A DNA stretch of 64,000 nucleotides from SB25 sp050180705 (lineage in GTDB: Bacteria > Bacteroidota > Bacteroidia > Bacteroidales > Tenuifilaceae), in NCBI GenBank assembly GCA_050180705.1, contig JBFXDX010000005.1, positions 124,001-188,000 of the forward strand. Direction: 5' to 3'. The notes below the pieces were generated by a model that searched no databases, was not told where the DNA came from, and saw nothing but the letters and a program-made list of their open reading frames with translations. Shown one piece after another: positions 45,209 through 53,891 of this stretch (position 1 is its first letter; every line of letters begins with the position of its first letter). Both the position numbers and the translations under genes were made by a program.

Positions 45209-45235
45209 AAACCCCGATTTTTTCGGGGTTTTTCT
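45209..45235. terminator. bidirectional terminator between gcvH and thiL
   Basis: Stem AAACCCCGA/TCGGGGTTT (45209-45217 with 45223-45231), loop TTTTT, T runs on both strands. Confidence 0.88.
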
Positions 45236-46279
45236 TTATTCATTTTTCAGAGCATTCCAGCCTTGAGCCGTTAGTTTAATTTCGTCGTCCGATGGTGTTA
45301 CAAGGAATGCCCCTGTATTCGCTTCGGTTACATGGCCAATTATGGATATTCCTTCGAATCCAGATATGGTTTCAAGCGTTGAGATTGGAACCGTAAACAG
45401 TAATTCATAATCTTCGCCACCGTTTAACGCCGCAACATTAGGTTCAATGTCAAACTCTTTGGCCATGTTTGCGGTTTGCTCATCTATAGGAATTTTATCG
45501 AGGTATATTCTACATCCCTTATCAGAATTTTTGCAGATATGTAACAGTTCTGATGATAGTCCATCAGAAATATCGATCATCGAAGTTGGCTTTATGCCCT
45601 TTTCTGCTAAGTTTTGAATTATTTTTTTTCTTGCTTCTGGTTTTAAGAATCTTTCCAGTATATAGTCATAACCCTCAAGTTGAGGTTTTTTGCTGGAGTT
45701 TCCTTCAAAAACCCTTTTTTCTCTTTCGAGCAATTGAAGCCCCATATATGCCGCACCCAAATTTCCGGTAACGCATATCAGATCGTTTACTTGGGCTCCG
45801 TTTCGGTATACAATATCCGATTCGTTTGCTTCGCCAATGGCTGTTCCGCTAATAGTTAACCCAGTGTACGATGAGGATGTATCGCCGCCCACCAAATCGA
45901 CTTCGTATTTTTCACAGGCAAGTTTTATTCCTGCGTAAAGTTCTTCTAGGTCTTCTACGCAGAATCGTTTTGATATGCCTATGGATACTGTTATTTGGGT
46001 TGGCGAAGCATTCATTGCGTAAACATCGCTTAAATTTACCACAACGGCTTTGTAGCCCAAGTGCTTTAGAGGAAAGTAGGTAAGATCGAAGTGTATTCCT
46101 TCGAGTAGAAGATCGGTGGTTACAACTATTTTCTTTCCTTTTGGTGAGATTACAGCTGCATCATCGCCAATTCCCATTGCTGTTGATGGATTTTTTGCCT
46201 GAAATGGTGCTGTTAGTCTATCTATCAACCGGAATTCACCTAATTCGTAAAGTTCTGTTCTTGCTTTCTTTCTACTCAT
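45236..46279 (-). CDS. thiL: thiamine-monophosphate kinase
   Basis: Phosphorylates thiamine monophosphate to thiamine pyrophosphate, ATP-dependent, cytoplasmic. 347 residues with the PurM-like motifs MGIGDDAAVISPKGK, VVNLSDVYAMNASP, GGDTSSSYTGLTI, ISDGLSSELLHIC and LNGGEDYELLFTV. I start at ATG 46279 (MSRKKARTEL); a GTG lies six bases upstream. It is convergent with gcvH across the shared terminator and is divergent from the M23 peptidase gene. No thiamine riboswitch is visible upstream. Confidence 0.93.
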   Translation of the reverse strand: MSRKKARTELYELGEFRLIDRLTAPFQAKNPSTAMGIGDDAAVISPKGKKIVVTTDLLLEGIHFDLTYFPLKHLGYKAVVVNLSDVYAMNASPTQITVSIGISKRFCVEDLEELYAGIKLACEKYEVDLVGGDTSSSYTGLTISGTAIGEANESDIVYRNGAQVNDLICVTGNLGAAYMGLQLLEREKRVFEGNSSKKPQLEGYDYILERFLKPEARKKIIQNLAEKGIKPTSMIDISDGLSSELLHICKNSDKGCRIYLDKIPIDEQTANMAKEFDIEPNVAALNGGEDYELLFTVPISTLETISGFEGISIIGHVTEANTGAFLVTPSDDEIKLTAQGWNALKNE

Positions 46280-46425
46280 TTTCACAAAATTTTTACAAAC
46301 CTACTGAAAATTGTTAAATCTACAGAAGTAAAACTGGCATATACCATAAATGAAGATTTTGGTATCAACTGTGTTTATCAATTAAAATAATTATGCAGAG
46401 CAATCATCTTGTATAATCTTTTTGG

Positions 46426-46433
46426 TAGTTTTG
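46426..46433 (+). promoter_or_regulatory. -7 box of the second M23 peptidase gene
   Basis: TAGTTTTG matches TAnnTTTG, 34 bases before ATG 46468; TTG at 46409-46411 is closer than usual for a -33. Confidence 0.4.
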
Positions 46434-46467
46434 GGCAAAATTTTCACATCCAATTAAGGTTGCTTTT

Positions 46468-47730
46468 ATGACACGAAAGATTTTGCTGATTTTAGCCATT
46501 GTACTTCTCTCTATTATTGCTGTAGATTATTTTACAGGAACTAGCGGTGTTAACACATCAAAAAAGGAACCCGAAAAGGTTGAGGAGCCATTGCCTTTGC
46601 TGGAGTATGGAATACCTGTCGATTCGTTCAATGTTGTTGAGGGCCAGATTCGTTGGGGGCAGACAATTGGTAATCTCCTAGAGAGTTTGAATATCAAAAA
46701 TGAGATAGTCAATAAGTTGACGCTTATAAGTTCCGACACATTTGACTCCCGAAAGGTTAAGGCTGGTAATAAGTATAAGGTATTTTATACCAAGGATACA
46801 TCATCGACGGTTGCCTATTTGGTTTACGGTCACACTGCTATAGATTTTTATGTTTTTGATTTTACGGATTCGCTTAGAATTTATCCGTTTCAAAAGGAAG
46901 TAACAGCCGTTCGTAAAATTGAGGAGGCTCAAATCAACTCATCGCTATGGGAAACAATGAAATCATCGGGAATTAATCCTGTTTTGGCGCTGGATTTATC
47001 GGATGTTTTTGCCTGGACTGTCGATTTCTTTGGTTTATATCCTGGCGACAAGTTTAAGGTAATGTACGATGAGCTGTTTATTGATAGCACTTCGATTGGG
47101 ATAGGAACTATCTATGCTGCATGGTTTGATCATCGTGGCGAAAAGTATTTTGCGCTCAGATTCGAGCAGGATTCTGTTGATAGCTATTGGGACGAGAATG
47201 GGAACTCGCTCCGTAAATCATTTCTAAAGGCACCTCTTAGGTTTTCCCGAATATCGAGTAGATATAGTGGAAGTCGATTTCATCCTGTTCTAAAAATATA
47301 CCGACCTCATACTGGAGTCGATTATGCTGCACCTGCCGGAACTCCGGTAATGGCTATTGGCGATGGCGTTATTATAGAAAAGGGCTTTAATTCAGCGGCG
47401 GGGAACTATGTTAAGATTCGTCATAATAGTGTTTACACTACTGGCTATAACCATCTCTCAAGATTTGGAAAGGGAATTCAGAAAGGTGCGAGAGTTAAGC
47501 AAAGCGATATTATTGGATATGTGGGCAGTACTGGATATGCAACAGGGCCTCATCTCGATTTACGTTTTTGGATGAACGGTAAGCCTGTTGATCCATTAAA
47601 AGTGAAATCTCCACCAGTAGAGCCAATTAAGGCCGAGTATCTATCTCAGTTTAATGCCGTAAGGGATAGTTTGATGGGGCTGCTCGATAGCACAAAAGTT
47701 GTTGTAGGGCATCCTATGGCAAATAAATAG
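46468..47730 (+). CDS. M23 family metallopeptidase with altered zinc motif
   Basis: A 420-residue envelope protein: an N-terminal membrane anchor (about 5-22), a periplasmic region with OapA/LysM-like character (about 50-250) and a C-terminal LytM/M23 domain (about 265-395). The first zinc-ligand motif RPHTGVDYAAPAGTPV is normal, but the second reads GPHLDLRFW, so the usual HxH is HxD: the position of one zinc ligand is Asp. The other M23 protein at 2.2 kb has the normal HLHFE. Altered forms can be inactive regulators or may still bind metal through Asp; which applies here is unknown. Confidence 0.88.
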   Translation: MTRKILLILAIVLLSIIAVDYFTGTSGVNTSKKEPEKVEEPLPLLEYGIPVDSFNVVEGQIRWGQTIGNLLESLNIKNEIVNKLTLISSDTFDSRKVKAGNKYKVFYTKDTSSTVAYLVYGHTAIDFYVFDFTDSLRIYPFQKEVTAVRKIEEAQINSSLWETMKSSGINPVLALDLSDVFAWTVDFFGLYPGDKFKVMYDELFIDSTSIGIGTIYAAWFDHRGEKYFALRFEQDSVDSYWDENGNSLRKSFLKAPLRFSRISSRYSGSRFHPVLKIYRPHTGVDYAAPAGTPVMAIGDGVIIEKGFNSAAGNYVKIRHNSVYTTGYNHLSRFGKGIQKGARVKQSDIIGYVGSTGYATGPHLDLRFWMNGKPVDPLKVKSPPVEPIKAEYLSQFNAVRDSLMGLLDSTKVVVGHPMANK

Positions 47731-47761
47731 ATTACAATCTGTTGCCTTACCTAAAAATTGA

Positions 47762-47769
47762 TAGTTTTG
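47762..47769 (+). promoter_or_regulatory. -7 box of tatD-ansA
   Basis: TAGTTTTG matches TAnnTTTG, 15 bases before ATG 47785; TTG at 47742-47744 with a 17-base spacer. Confidence 0.5.
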
Positions 47770-47784
47770 CAGGAAATTCTATAG

Positions 47785-48558
47785 ATGGTACTAATAGATA
47801 CCCATTCGCATATATTCTCGGAAGAGTTTAACTCTGATAGGGTTGAAATGTTGCAGCGTGCACATGAGGCCGGGGTTAAGTATCATGTTTTGCCGAATGT
47901 AGACTCTTCTACGACTCAACAGTTAATTGATACAGCTGCTAAGTTTTCTCAGTGTTTTCCTTTGATGGGGTTGCATCCAACCTCGGTAAACAATGGGTTT
48001 GAGAAGGAATTAAATCATGTTGATGAGATGCTTCAGAAGCATACTTTCTATGGTATTGGTGAAATTGGAATCGATTTATACTGGGACAAAACCTATTTTG
48101 AGGAACAGAAAGTTGCATTTAGACATCAGTTGAATTTGGCAAAGCAATATAAACTCCCGGTTGCAATTCATTCTCGGAATTCGTTTGATGAAGTATTGGC
48201 CATTGTCGATGATGAGATAGATTCCAACTTGAGCGGTGTTTTTCATTGCTTTACTGGAACTGTTGAGCAATATAGGCATATTATGGAATACCAAAGTTTT
48301 AAGGTAGGTATTGGTGGAGTGGTTACCTATAAAAATGGAGGAATAGCCGACATCATTCCACGTATAGACTTAAGTAGTATTCTTTTGGAAACAGATTCTC
48401 CTTATCTGTCGCCTGTTCCTGTAAGGGGGAAACGGAACGAAAGTTATAACCTTATATACATTGCAATAAAGATTGCCGAGTTATTAGGAATTTCAGTGCA
48501 GGATGTTGCAAAGCAAACATTCATTAATACGCAGGAACTTTTCAAATTACCAATTTAA
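47785..48558 (+). CDS. tatD: TatD family metal-dependent hydrolase
   Basis: Metal-dependent nuclease-like hydrolase of the TatD family (TIM barrel), cytoplasmic. 257 residues with the full metal-binding set: LIDTHSHIF (HxH), GIGEIGIDLYW (Glu), VAIHSRNSF (His), VFHCFTGT (His) and LLETDSPYLSP (Asp). Paralogues are common and are often called YcfH/TatD; the true substrate is not settled. Its stop codon overlaps the ansA start by one base (TAATG), so the two are translationally coupled. Confidence 0.9.
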   Translation: MVLIDTHSHIFSEEFNSDRVEMLQRAHEAGVKYHVLPNVDSSTTQQLIDTAAKFSQCFPLMGLHPTSVNNGFEKELNHVDEMLQKHTFYGIGEIGIDLYWDKTYFEEQKVAFRHQLNLAKQYKLPVAIHSRNSFDEVLAIVDDEIDSNLSGVFHCFTGTVEQYRHIMEYQSFKVGIGGVVTYKNGGIADIIPRIDLSSILLETDSPYLSPVPVRGKRNESYNLIYIAIKIAELLGISVQDVAKQTFINTQELFKLPI

Positions 48559-49598
48559 TGATAGACGCGAAGAATACATCAATTCTAATTATATATACAG
48601 GTGGGACAATTGGGATGAAGCAGAATCCTGAGACTGGTGCATTATCTCCATTCAATTTTGAACAGATAGAGGAGGAGGTTCCTGAATTACGCAAGTTTGG
48701 ATTCGATTTGCATACCATATCATTTGATCCGCCTATCGATTCCTCTGATATTACTCCAGACTTTTGGGTGAAGTTGGCTCTTATTGTAAAGGATAATTAC
48801 GACAATCACGATGGATTTGTAATTCTGCATGGTACCGATACTATGTCGTTTACTGCGTCGGCATTGAGTTTTATGCTTGAAGGACTAAGTAAGGCTGTAG
48901 TGTTAACAGGGTCTCAACTGCCCATAGGAATGCTTCGTACCGATGGGAAGGAGAATTTAATAAGCGCGATAGAAATAGCCGCAGCACAACAGAATGGACA
49001 GCCAATGGTGCCCGAAGTTTCTATATTCTTTGAGAATAGACTTTATAGAGGGAATCGAACATCAAAGCATAATGCAGAGCATTTTAATGCTTTTCGTTCC
49101 GACAATTATCCTCATTTGGCAGAGGCTGGGATATCTATTAAGTATAATTTCCCTTTCATTCATTATCCAACTGGAGCACAGGAGTTGCGGGTTCATACCA
49201 GACTAGACTCTGCTATTGGAGTGCTAAAGCTTTTTCCTGGTATTTCTTCCGATGTTGTAAGGGCTGTTTTTGAGACAAAAGGAGTTAAAGCGGTTATATT
49301 GGAGACCTTTGGATCTGGTAATTCGTTAAGCCGAAAATGGTTTCTCGAATTAATTCAGACTGCCATAAGAAATAATATACTAGTTTTTAACGTTACTCAA
49401 TGTAAAGCTGGTAGTGTTGATATGGATAAGTATGAGAATGGCCTAGTGTTGAAGAATATTGGAGTTGTTAGTGGCTATGATATTACATTTGAGGCTGCTG
49501 TGGCTAAATTGATGTTTTTATTGGGAAGTGGATTCGAGGGAGATACACTAGTTCAGGCGCTGACAAAATCTATTAGTGGAGAAATAAGCCTGCATTAG
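48558..49598 (+). CDS. ansA: type I L-asparaginase (cytoplasmic)
   Basis: Hydrolyses asparagine to aspartate and ammonia. 346 residues with the first catalytic Thr in IIYTGGTIGMKQN and the second in VILHGTDTMSFTASALSF, plus SQLPIGMLRTDGKEN. There is no signal peptide, and the length fits the cytoplasmic type I (AnsA) form. It overlaps tatD by one base and is followed 73 bases later by tRNA-Ser. Confidence 0.9.
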   Translation: MIDAKNTSILIIYTGGTIGMKQNPETGALSPFNFEQIEEEVPELRKFGFDLHTISFDPPIDSSDITPDFWVKLALIVKDNYDNHDGFVILHGTDTMSFTASALSFMLEGLSKAVVLTGSQLPIGMLRTDGKENLISAIEIAAAQQNGQPMVPEVSIFFENRLYRGNRTSKHNAEHFNAFRSDNYPHLAEAGISIKYNFPFIHYPTGAQELRVHTRLDSAIGVLKLFPGISSDVVRAVFETKGVKAVILETFGSGNSLSRKWFLELIQTAIRNNILVFNVTQCKAGSVDMDKYENGLVLKNIGVVSGYDITFEAAVAKLMFLLGSGFEGDTLVQALTKSISGEISLH

Positions 49599-49670
49599 TC
49601 ATTGTTTTTTTCAATATTTTTTTTGTAATTTGCGCCACGAATTTTGCGTTATTTGAATATTGTTGATATT

Positions 49671-49758
49671 GGAGAGATGGCCGAGTGGTCGAAGGCGCAC
49701 GCCTGGAAAGTGTGTAGGCTCCAAAAGGGCCTCATGGGTTCGAATCCCATTCTCTCCG
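49671..49758 (+). tRNA. tRNA-Ser (anticodon GGA)
   Basis: An 88-nt cloverleaf with the acceptor stem GGAGAGA/TCTCTCC, anticodon loop CTGGAAA, a long variable arm (about TAGGCTCCAAAAGGGCCTC) typical of class II serine tRNAs, and T loop GTTCGAATC. CCA is not encoded (CAA follows the discriminator G). No integrase flanks it. Confidence 0.95.
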
Positions 49759-49838
49759 CAAAGTGTTTTGTATTTTTAAATGAGATGATTAATTTTAAAA
49801 CAAAAAACCCTTAGTAATAATTTAACGACAAACAAACC

Positions 49839-50639
49839 ATGAAAAAGCTATTTGCATTAGTAGCAGTATTAGGCGTGCTCAGTATAGGAGCAACCTATGT
49901 TTCAGCACAGGACGAAACTCCTGCAAAAGCAGACACTGCAGTTGTTCAGCAAGATTCAACTACAGTAGAGGTTCCTGCAACAGAAGTAGTTCCTGCTGAA
50001 GAACAATCAATTCACAAAGTGTTAAAAACCAAGTTCATTGAAGGTGGTCCTGAATTTATGGCATCAGTTCTTCTTTGCTTAATCTTTGGTTTAGCAATTG
50101 TAATTGAACGTATTATTTATTTAAACATGGCTTCAACCAACACTCAAAAACTTCTTAAGAAGATTGAAGAAGCTCTTGATAATGGTGGTGTAGAGGCTGC
50201 TAAGGAAGTTTGCCGCAACACTCGTGGTCCTGTAGCAAGTATTTTCTATCAAGGTCTTGACCGTTCTCACGAAGGTATCGAAGTGGTTGAAAAATCAATC
50301 GTATCTTACGGTTCTGTTCAAATGGGTCAACTTGAGAGTGGTTTAACCTGGGTTGCTCTATTCATTGCTCTTGCTCCTATGTTAGGGTTCATGGGTACTG
50401 TAATCGGTATGATCGGTGCTTTCGATGCTATTCAGGCTGCTGGTGATATCCAACCATCTCTTGTGGCTGGTGGTATTAAGGTTGCTCTTATCACAACAGT
50501 GTTTGGTCTTATCGTTGCGATTATTTTGCAGATTTTCTATAACTATCTTCTTTCTAAGATCGACAGAATTACTAATAATATGGAAGATGCCTCTATTAGT
50601 CTTCTTGATATCTTAGTTAAGTATAACCTTAAAAAATAA
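49839..50639 (+). CDS. MotA/TolQ/ExbB family proton-channel protein
   Basis: Inner-membrane stator subunit that couples proton motive force to TonB-type or Tol-type work. 266 residues: an unusual cleavable-looking signal and Pro/Val/Glu-rich periplasmic stretch (about 1-65, DETPAKADTAVVQQ), then three membrane helices (about 72-95, 165-190, 205-235), with the conserved FMGTVIGMIGAFDAIQ and GGIKVALITTVFGLIVAI. It is the first gene of an operon with a 4-helix protein and two ExbD-like genes. No tonB gene is adjacent. The four genes follow tRNA-Ser closely and end at a strong terminator. Confidence 0.92.
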   Translation: MKKLFALVAVLGVLSIGATYVSAQDETPAKADTAVVQQDSTTVEVPATEVVPAEEQSIHKVLKTKFIEGGPEFMASVLLCLIFGLAIVIERIIYLNMASTNTQKLLKKIEEALDNGGVEAAKEVCRNTRGPVASIFYQGLDRSHEGIEVVEKSIVSYGSVQMGQLESGLTWVALFIALAPMLGFMGTVIGMIGAFDAIQAAGDIQPSLVAGGIKVALITTVFGLIVAIILQIFYNYLLSKIDRITNNMEDASISLLDILVKYNLKK

Positions 50640-50644
50640 TTAAA

Positions 50645-51094
50645 ATGCAGAATAGCTCACTAACAAAAGTACTCAAGGTATTATCGTGGCTATTAATGGG
50701 CATTTCTATAGTCCTTACTGTTATATTCTATTCTAGTGATCTAAGTGATAAAGCGTTGTTGCCTGCAAAGGTTGAGCCATTTATCATTTGGGCATACATA
50801 TTATTTGGATTAGCAGTAGTATTGGCTCTTATTTTCCCAATATACTATTTTATCAGAAATCCCAAGAATGCACTTAATACATTATTAGGTATAGGATTAA
50901 TGGCTGTTGTATTTGGCATTGGATACGCTTTAGGCGATGCAACTCCTATTACTACACCTACAAATGATCCGAATTTCAGTAATATCAATGTTCTTACTTT
51001 AACAGATGCAGGGCTTATTGGAACCTACATCATGTTTGGTGCAGCATTGCTGTTAATGTTCTATACTGGAGTTAGATCCGTTTTTAACAAGTAG
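50645..51094 (+). CDS. four-helix membrane protein in the ExbB/ExbD operon
   Basis: A 149-residue protein with about four membrane segments (roughly 10-30, 42-68, 78-98, 122-146) and a periplasmic or loop stretch DATPITTPTNDPNFSNINVL. I do not recognise a family. It sits five bases after the ExbB-type gene and 43 bases before the first ExbD-type gene, so it is likely an accessory of this motor. A conserved gene in this slot is known in related Bacteroidetes operons, but its role is not established. Confidence 0.72.
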   Translation: MQNSSLTKVLKVLSWLLMGISIVLTVIFYSSDLSDKALLPAKVEPFIIWAYILFGLAVVLALIFPIYYFIRNPKNALNTLLGIGLMAVVFGIGYALGDATPITTPTNDPNFSNINVLTLTDAGLIGTYIMFGAALLLMFYTGVRSVFNK

Positions 51095-51137
51095 TTAAAT
51101 ACAGACATCTTTTGATGATCTGATAATAAAAATAAAA

Positions 51138-51716
51138 ATGGCAAGAAAAGTACCAGAAATTAATGCTAGTTCGATGGCCGACATCGCGTTCTTGCTCTTG
51201 ATTTTTTTCCTTGTAACCACAACAATGAATGTGGATACAGGTTTGCCTAGAATGCTTCCTCCTATGCCAGATCCTAATGTAAAGCAGGATGATGTTGAGG
51301 TAAAGAAAAGGAATATTTTTACGGTACTAATTAACAAGAGCGATAAACTACTTGTACGCGGTGAACCTATGGATATTTCTATGCTTAAAGAGAAAACGAA
51401 AGAGTTCGTGGTTAATTCCAGGAATGATGAAAATTTATCTGAGCATGAGGAAAAAGACATACCAATGATTGGTAGATATATGGTTTCCAAAGGTGTTGTG
51501 TCATTGCAGAATGATAGAGGAACATCATACAGCATGTATATGAAGGTTCAGAATGAGTTGGTTGCTGCTTATAATGAGTTGCGTGATGATTTAGCGCGTA
51601 GCATGTTTGGCAAGACATTCGATAAGTTGTCTGATGCTGAGTCAGAAGCAGTAGGAAAGGCAATACCTCCTCGTATATCTGAAGCTGAACCTAAAAATAT
51701 TGGAGGGAAAAAGTAA
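51138..51716 (+). CDS. ExbD/TolR family protein (longer form)
   Basis: A 192-residue motor partner with a short cytoplasmic N-terminus, one membrane helix (about 14-33) with the key Asp in SSMADIAFLLLIFFLV, and a periplasmic domain extended by about 50 residues relative to E. coli ExbD (141 aa), with an extra charged segment (LSEHEEKDIPMIGRY). It overlaps the next gene by one base (TAATG). ExbD and TolR cannot be told apart from sequence alone. Confidence 0.9.
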   Translation: MARKVPEINASSMADIAFLLLIFFLVTTTMNVDTGLPRMLPPMPDPNVKQDDVEVKKRNIFTVLINKSDKLLVRGEPMDISMLKEKTKEFVVNSRNDENLSEHEEKDIPMIGRYMVSKGVVSLQNDRGTSYSMYMKVQNELVAAYNELRDDLARSMFGKTFDKLSDAESEAVGKAIPPRISEAEPKNIGGKK

Positions 51717-52186
51717 TGGCTAAATTTAAACGTAAAGGAAAAGGCGATATGCCTGCTATTTCCACAGCATCTTTGCCCGACATCGTGTTTATGTTGCTAT
51801 TCTTCTTCATGGTTAGTACTTCTATGAGAGAAACAACACTTATGGTTTCTTCGAAACTTCCTTCTGCAACTGAAGTTGCTAAGTTGGAGAAGAAATCTTT
51901 GGTGTCGTATGTTTATGTTGGACCTCCAACTAGAGCATATCAATCTCTTTATGGAACAGAGTCCCGAATTCAACTTAACGATAGTTTCAAAACATTAGAT
52001 GATATTCGTGATTTTATTTCATCTGAACGTGATGCTATGAAAGAGTCTGATAGACCATTACTAACAACATCACTAAAGGTTGACGAGGATACTCGTATGG
52101 GTATTGTTACTGACATCAAGCAAGAACTGCGTAAAGCAAGTGCATTGAAGATCAATTATGCTGCAAGGCAAATTGAAAAGCAGTAA
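51716..52186 (+). CDS. ExbD/TolR family protein (second copy)
   Basis: A 156-residue ExbD-type protein: one membrane helix with the conserved Asp in STASLPDIVFMLLFFFMV (about 15-33) and a periplasmic domain ending in a helix (TDIKQELRKASALKINYAAR). It overlaps the preceding gene by one base and is the last gene of the operon, ending 22 bases before the terminator at 52208. Two ExbD-type genes in one operon are common in Bacteroidetes. Confidence 0.9.
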   Translation: MAKFKRKGKGDMPAISTASLPDIVFMLLFFFMVSTSMRETTLMVSSKLPSATEVAKLEKKSLVSYVYVGPPTRAYQSLYGTESRIQLNDSFKTLDDIRDFISSERDAMKESDRPLLTTSLKVDEDTRMGIVTDIKQELRKASALKINYAARQIEKQ

Positions 52187-52207
52187 TTCGATTTTATTAG
52201 ATATTAG

Positions 52208-52239
52208 GAGAGGAGGAAATTATCCTCCTCTCTTTTTTT
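52208..52239 (+). terminator. terminator of the ExbB/ExbD operon
   Basis: Stem GAGAGGAGGA/TCCTCCTCTC (52208-52217 with 52223-52232), loop AATTA, then seven T. Confidence 0.9.
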
Positions 52240-52277
52240 ATACAGTTTCTCTGCGTAACGCTTAATGTTTTATAAGA

Positions 52278-53693
52278 ATGAAAATTAAGATATTGTGTAT
52301 TAGTTTTATATTTTTTCTTTCGCTTAATGTTAAGGGTCAGAAAAGTCAGGATAATCCGGCTAAGTATGTCTTTCTTTTTATTGGCGATGGAATGGGAATT
52401 CAGCAGGTTAATACCGCAAAAGTATTTGCCGATAGCGTTTTGAAAAGCAAAGAGGGAATTGTTTTCACTAAGTTTCCTGTTGCATCTTTATCTACAACAT
52501 ACGCTGCAAATCGATATATAACATGTTCTGCTGCTGCAGGAACTGCGTTATCTACAGGAAGTAAAACATCAATTGGCACTATTGGTTTAAACGCAACTCA
52601 CACCGATACATTATTTAGCATTGCTAAGAAGTTCAAGGATAATGGTAAAAAGGTTGCAATATTAACAAGTGTCAGTATCGATCATGCTACGCCTGCTGCA
52701 TTTTATGCCCATAAGGGATCCCGTAGTAGTTATTATGAAATAGCCAAGGATCTTTTTGTAAGTAATTACGATTTTTTTGCTTCTGGAGGTTTTAAGGAAC
52801 CATTAGGATCGAAGTCTGATACAAGTGCGGTTTCAATTTATGAATTAGGATCAAAAAGAGGCATTGCTTTTACATCTTCCTTTACAGGTATCGATTCATT
52901 AAAAGAAATGGGTAAGCAAACCATTGTTTTTTCTGATCCAAATCCTGCAAAGAGCAGTACTCTTCAATATGAAATTGATCGTGCAAGTACTGATGTAAAA
53001 CTTGCAGATATAACCCAGAAGGCAATAGATGTGGTTAATAATCCTAACGGTTTTTTCATGATGGTTGAAGGTGGAAAGATTGACTGGGCTTGTCATGATA
53101 ACGATGCGGCTACTGTAATTTATGAGGTATTAGCTTTTTCAGAGGCAATTAGCAGAGCTATCGATTTTTATAATCAACATTCCAATGAGACATTGATTGT
53201 AGTAACAGCCGATCACGAAACTGGTGGAATGTCATTGGGTAATGCTCAAAATGAATATGATAATCACCTAAAAATTCTTTTGAAACAGCATTCATCACAG
53301 GAAAAATTACACGACAGAATTGCTACCCTTAAAAAGACATCACCTAAAGCCACATTTGACGATATTCTTTTGTTTCTGGCAAAGGAAACTGGTTTGTCAA
53401 AAACTGGTGAGTTTGCATTAACAAACGATGAGTTGACCAATCTTAAGAGTGCTTATGTGGAATATTTTAATAGTGACTCCAATGGTCAGAATACCTATAG
53501 TGCGACAGATGCCATTTCTCAGGTTGCGCTAGCCATATTGAGTAATAAAGCCGGAATTGGATGGACAAGTCCGACACATACAGGTTCACCTGTACCCGTT
53601 TTTGTCTTAGGTCAAGGACAGGAACTTTTCAATGTTTTTTTGGATAATACGGAAATTCCAAAAAAAATACTTGAGTCGGCAGGCATACAGTAA
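52278..53693 (+). CDS. secreted alkaline phosphatase (PhoA-type)
   Basis: Exported phosphomonoesterase. 471 residues with a signal peptide (about 1-20, ending LNVKG), then the metal-binding DGMGIQQVNTAK, the nucleophile region TCSAAAGTALSTGSKT, SIDHATPAAFYAH, an Arg in GSRSSYYEIA equivalent to PhoA Arg166, and ADHETGGMS and SPTHTGSPVPVF with late metal ligands. The usual Asp before the nucleophile Ser (DSA in E. coli) is Cys here (CSA). It has its own terminator and no -7 box that I can find. Substrate specificity cannot be told. Confidence 0.92.
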   Translation: MKIKILCISFIFFLSLNVKGQKSQDNPAKYVFLFIGDGMGIQQVNTAKVFADSVLKSKEGIVFTKFPVASLSTTYAANRYITCSAAAGTALSTGSKTSIGTIGLNATHTDTLFSIAKKFKDNGKKVAILTSVSIDHATPAAFYAHKGSRSSYYEIAKDLFVSNYDFFASGGFKEPLGSKSDTSAVSIYELGSKRGIAFTSSFTGIDSLKEMGKQTIVFSDPNPAKSSTLQYEIDRASTDVKLADITQKAIDVVNNPNGFFMMVEGGKIDWACHDNDAATVIYEVLAFSEAISRAIDFYNQHSNETLIVVTADHETGGMSLGNAQNEYDNHLKILLKQHSSQEKLHDRIATLKKTSPKATFDDILLFLAKETGLSKTGEFALTNDELTNLKSAYVEYFNSDSNGQNTYSATDAISQVALAILSNKAGIGWTSPTHTGSPVPVFVLGQGQELFNVFLDNTEIPKKILESAGIQ

Positions 53694-53704
53694 GATATTT
53701 ATAG

Positions 53705-53729
53705 AAGAGGGGATGTCCCTCTTTTTTTT
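53705..53729 (+). terminator. terminator of the alkaline phosphatase gene
   Basis: Stem AAGAGGGG/TCCCTCTT (53705-53712 with 53716-53723, one G:T pair), loop ATG, then a run of T. Confidence 0.82.
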
Positions 53730-53891
53730 GACCAAGTTTTATTGAAGCGTACTATATGCTAAAATTTTGTTGATTAAGATTGGCTATTAGCATGTGAGAA
53801 TGAGCAATTATGTACAAAAAAATCCATTGCCATTTAAAAAAAAGTGATAAATTTACTTTTTATTACAAATGTCAACTATAATTTTTTTGTT

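Noticed and set aside
49671..49758. tRNA-Ser as a second mobile-element attachment site
   Set aside because: No integrase, repeat of the tRNA 3' end or change in gene content is seen next to it.
51095..51535. 146-codon minus-strand frame antisense to the first ExbD-like gene
   Set aside because: Ser/Thr-rich shadow composition; the ExbD gene on the plus strand is clear.
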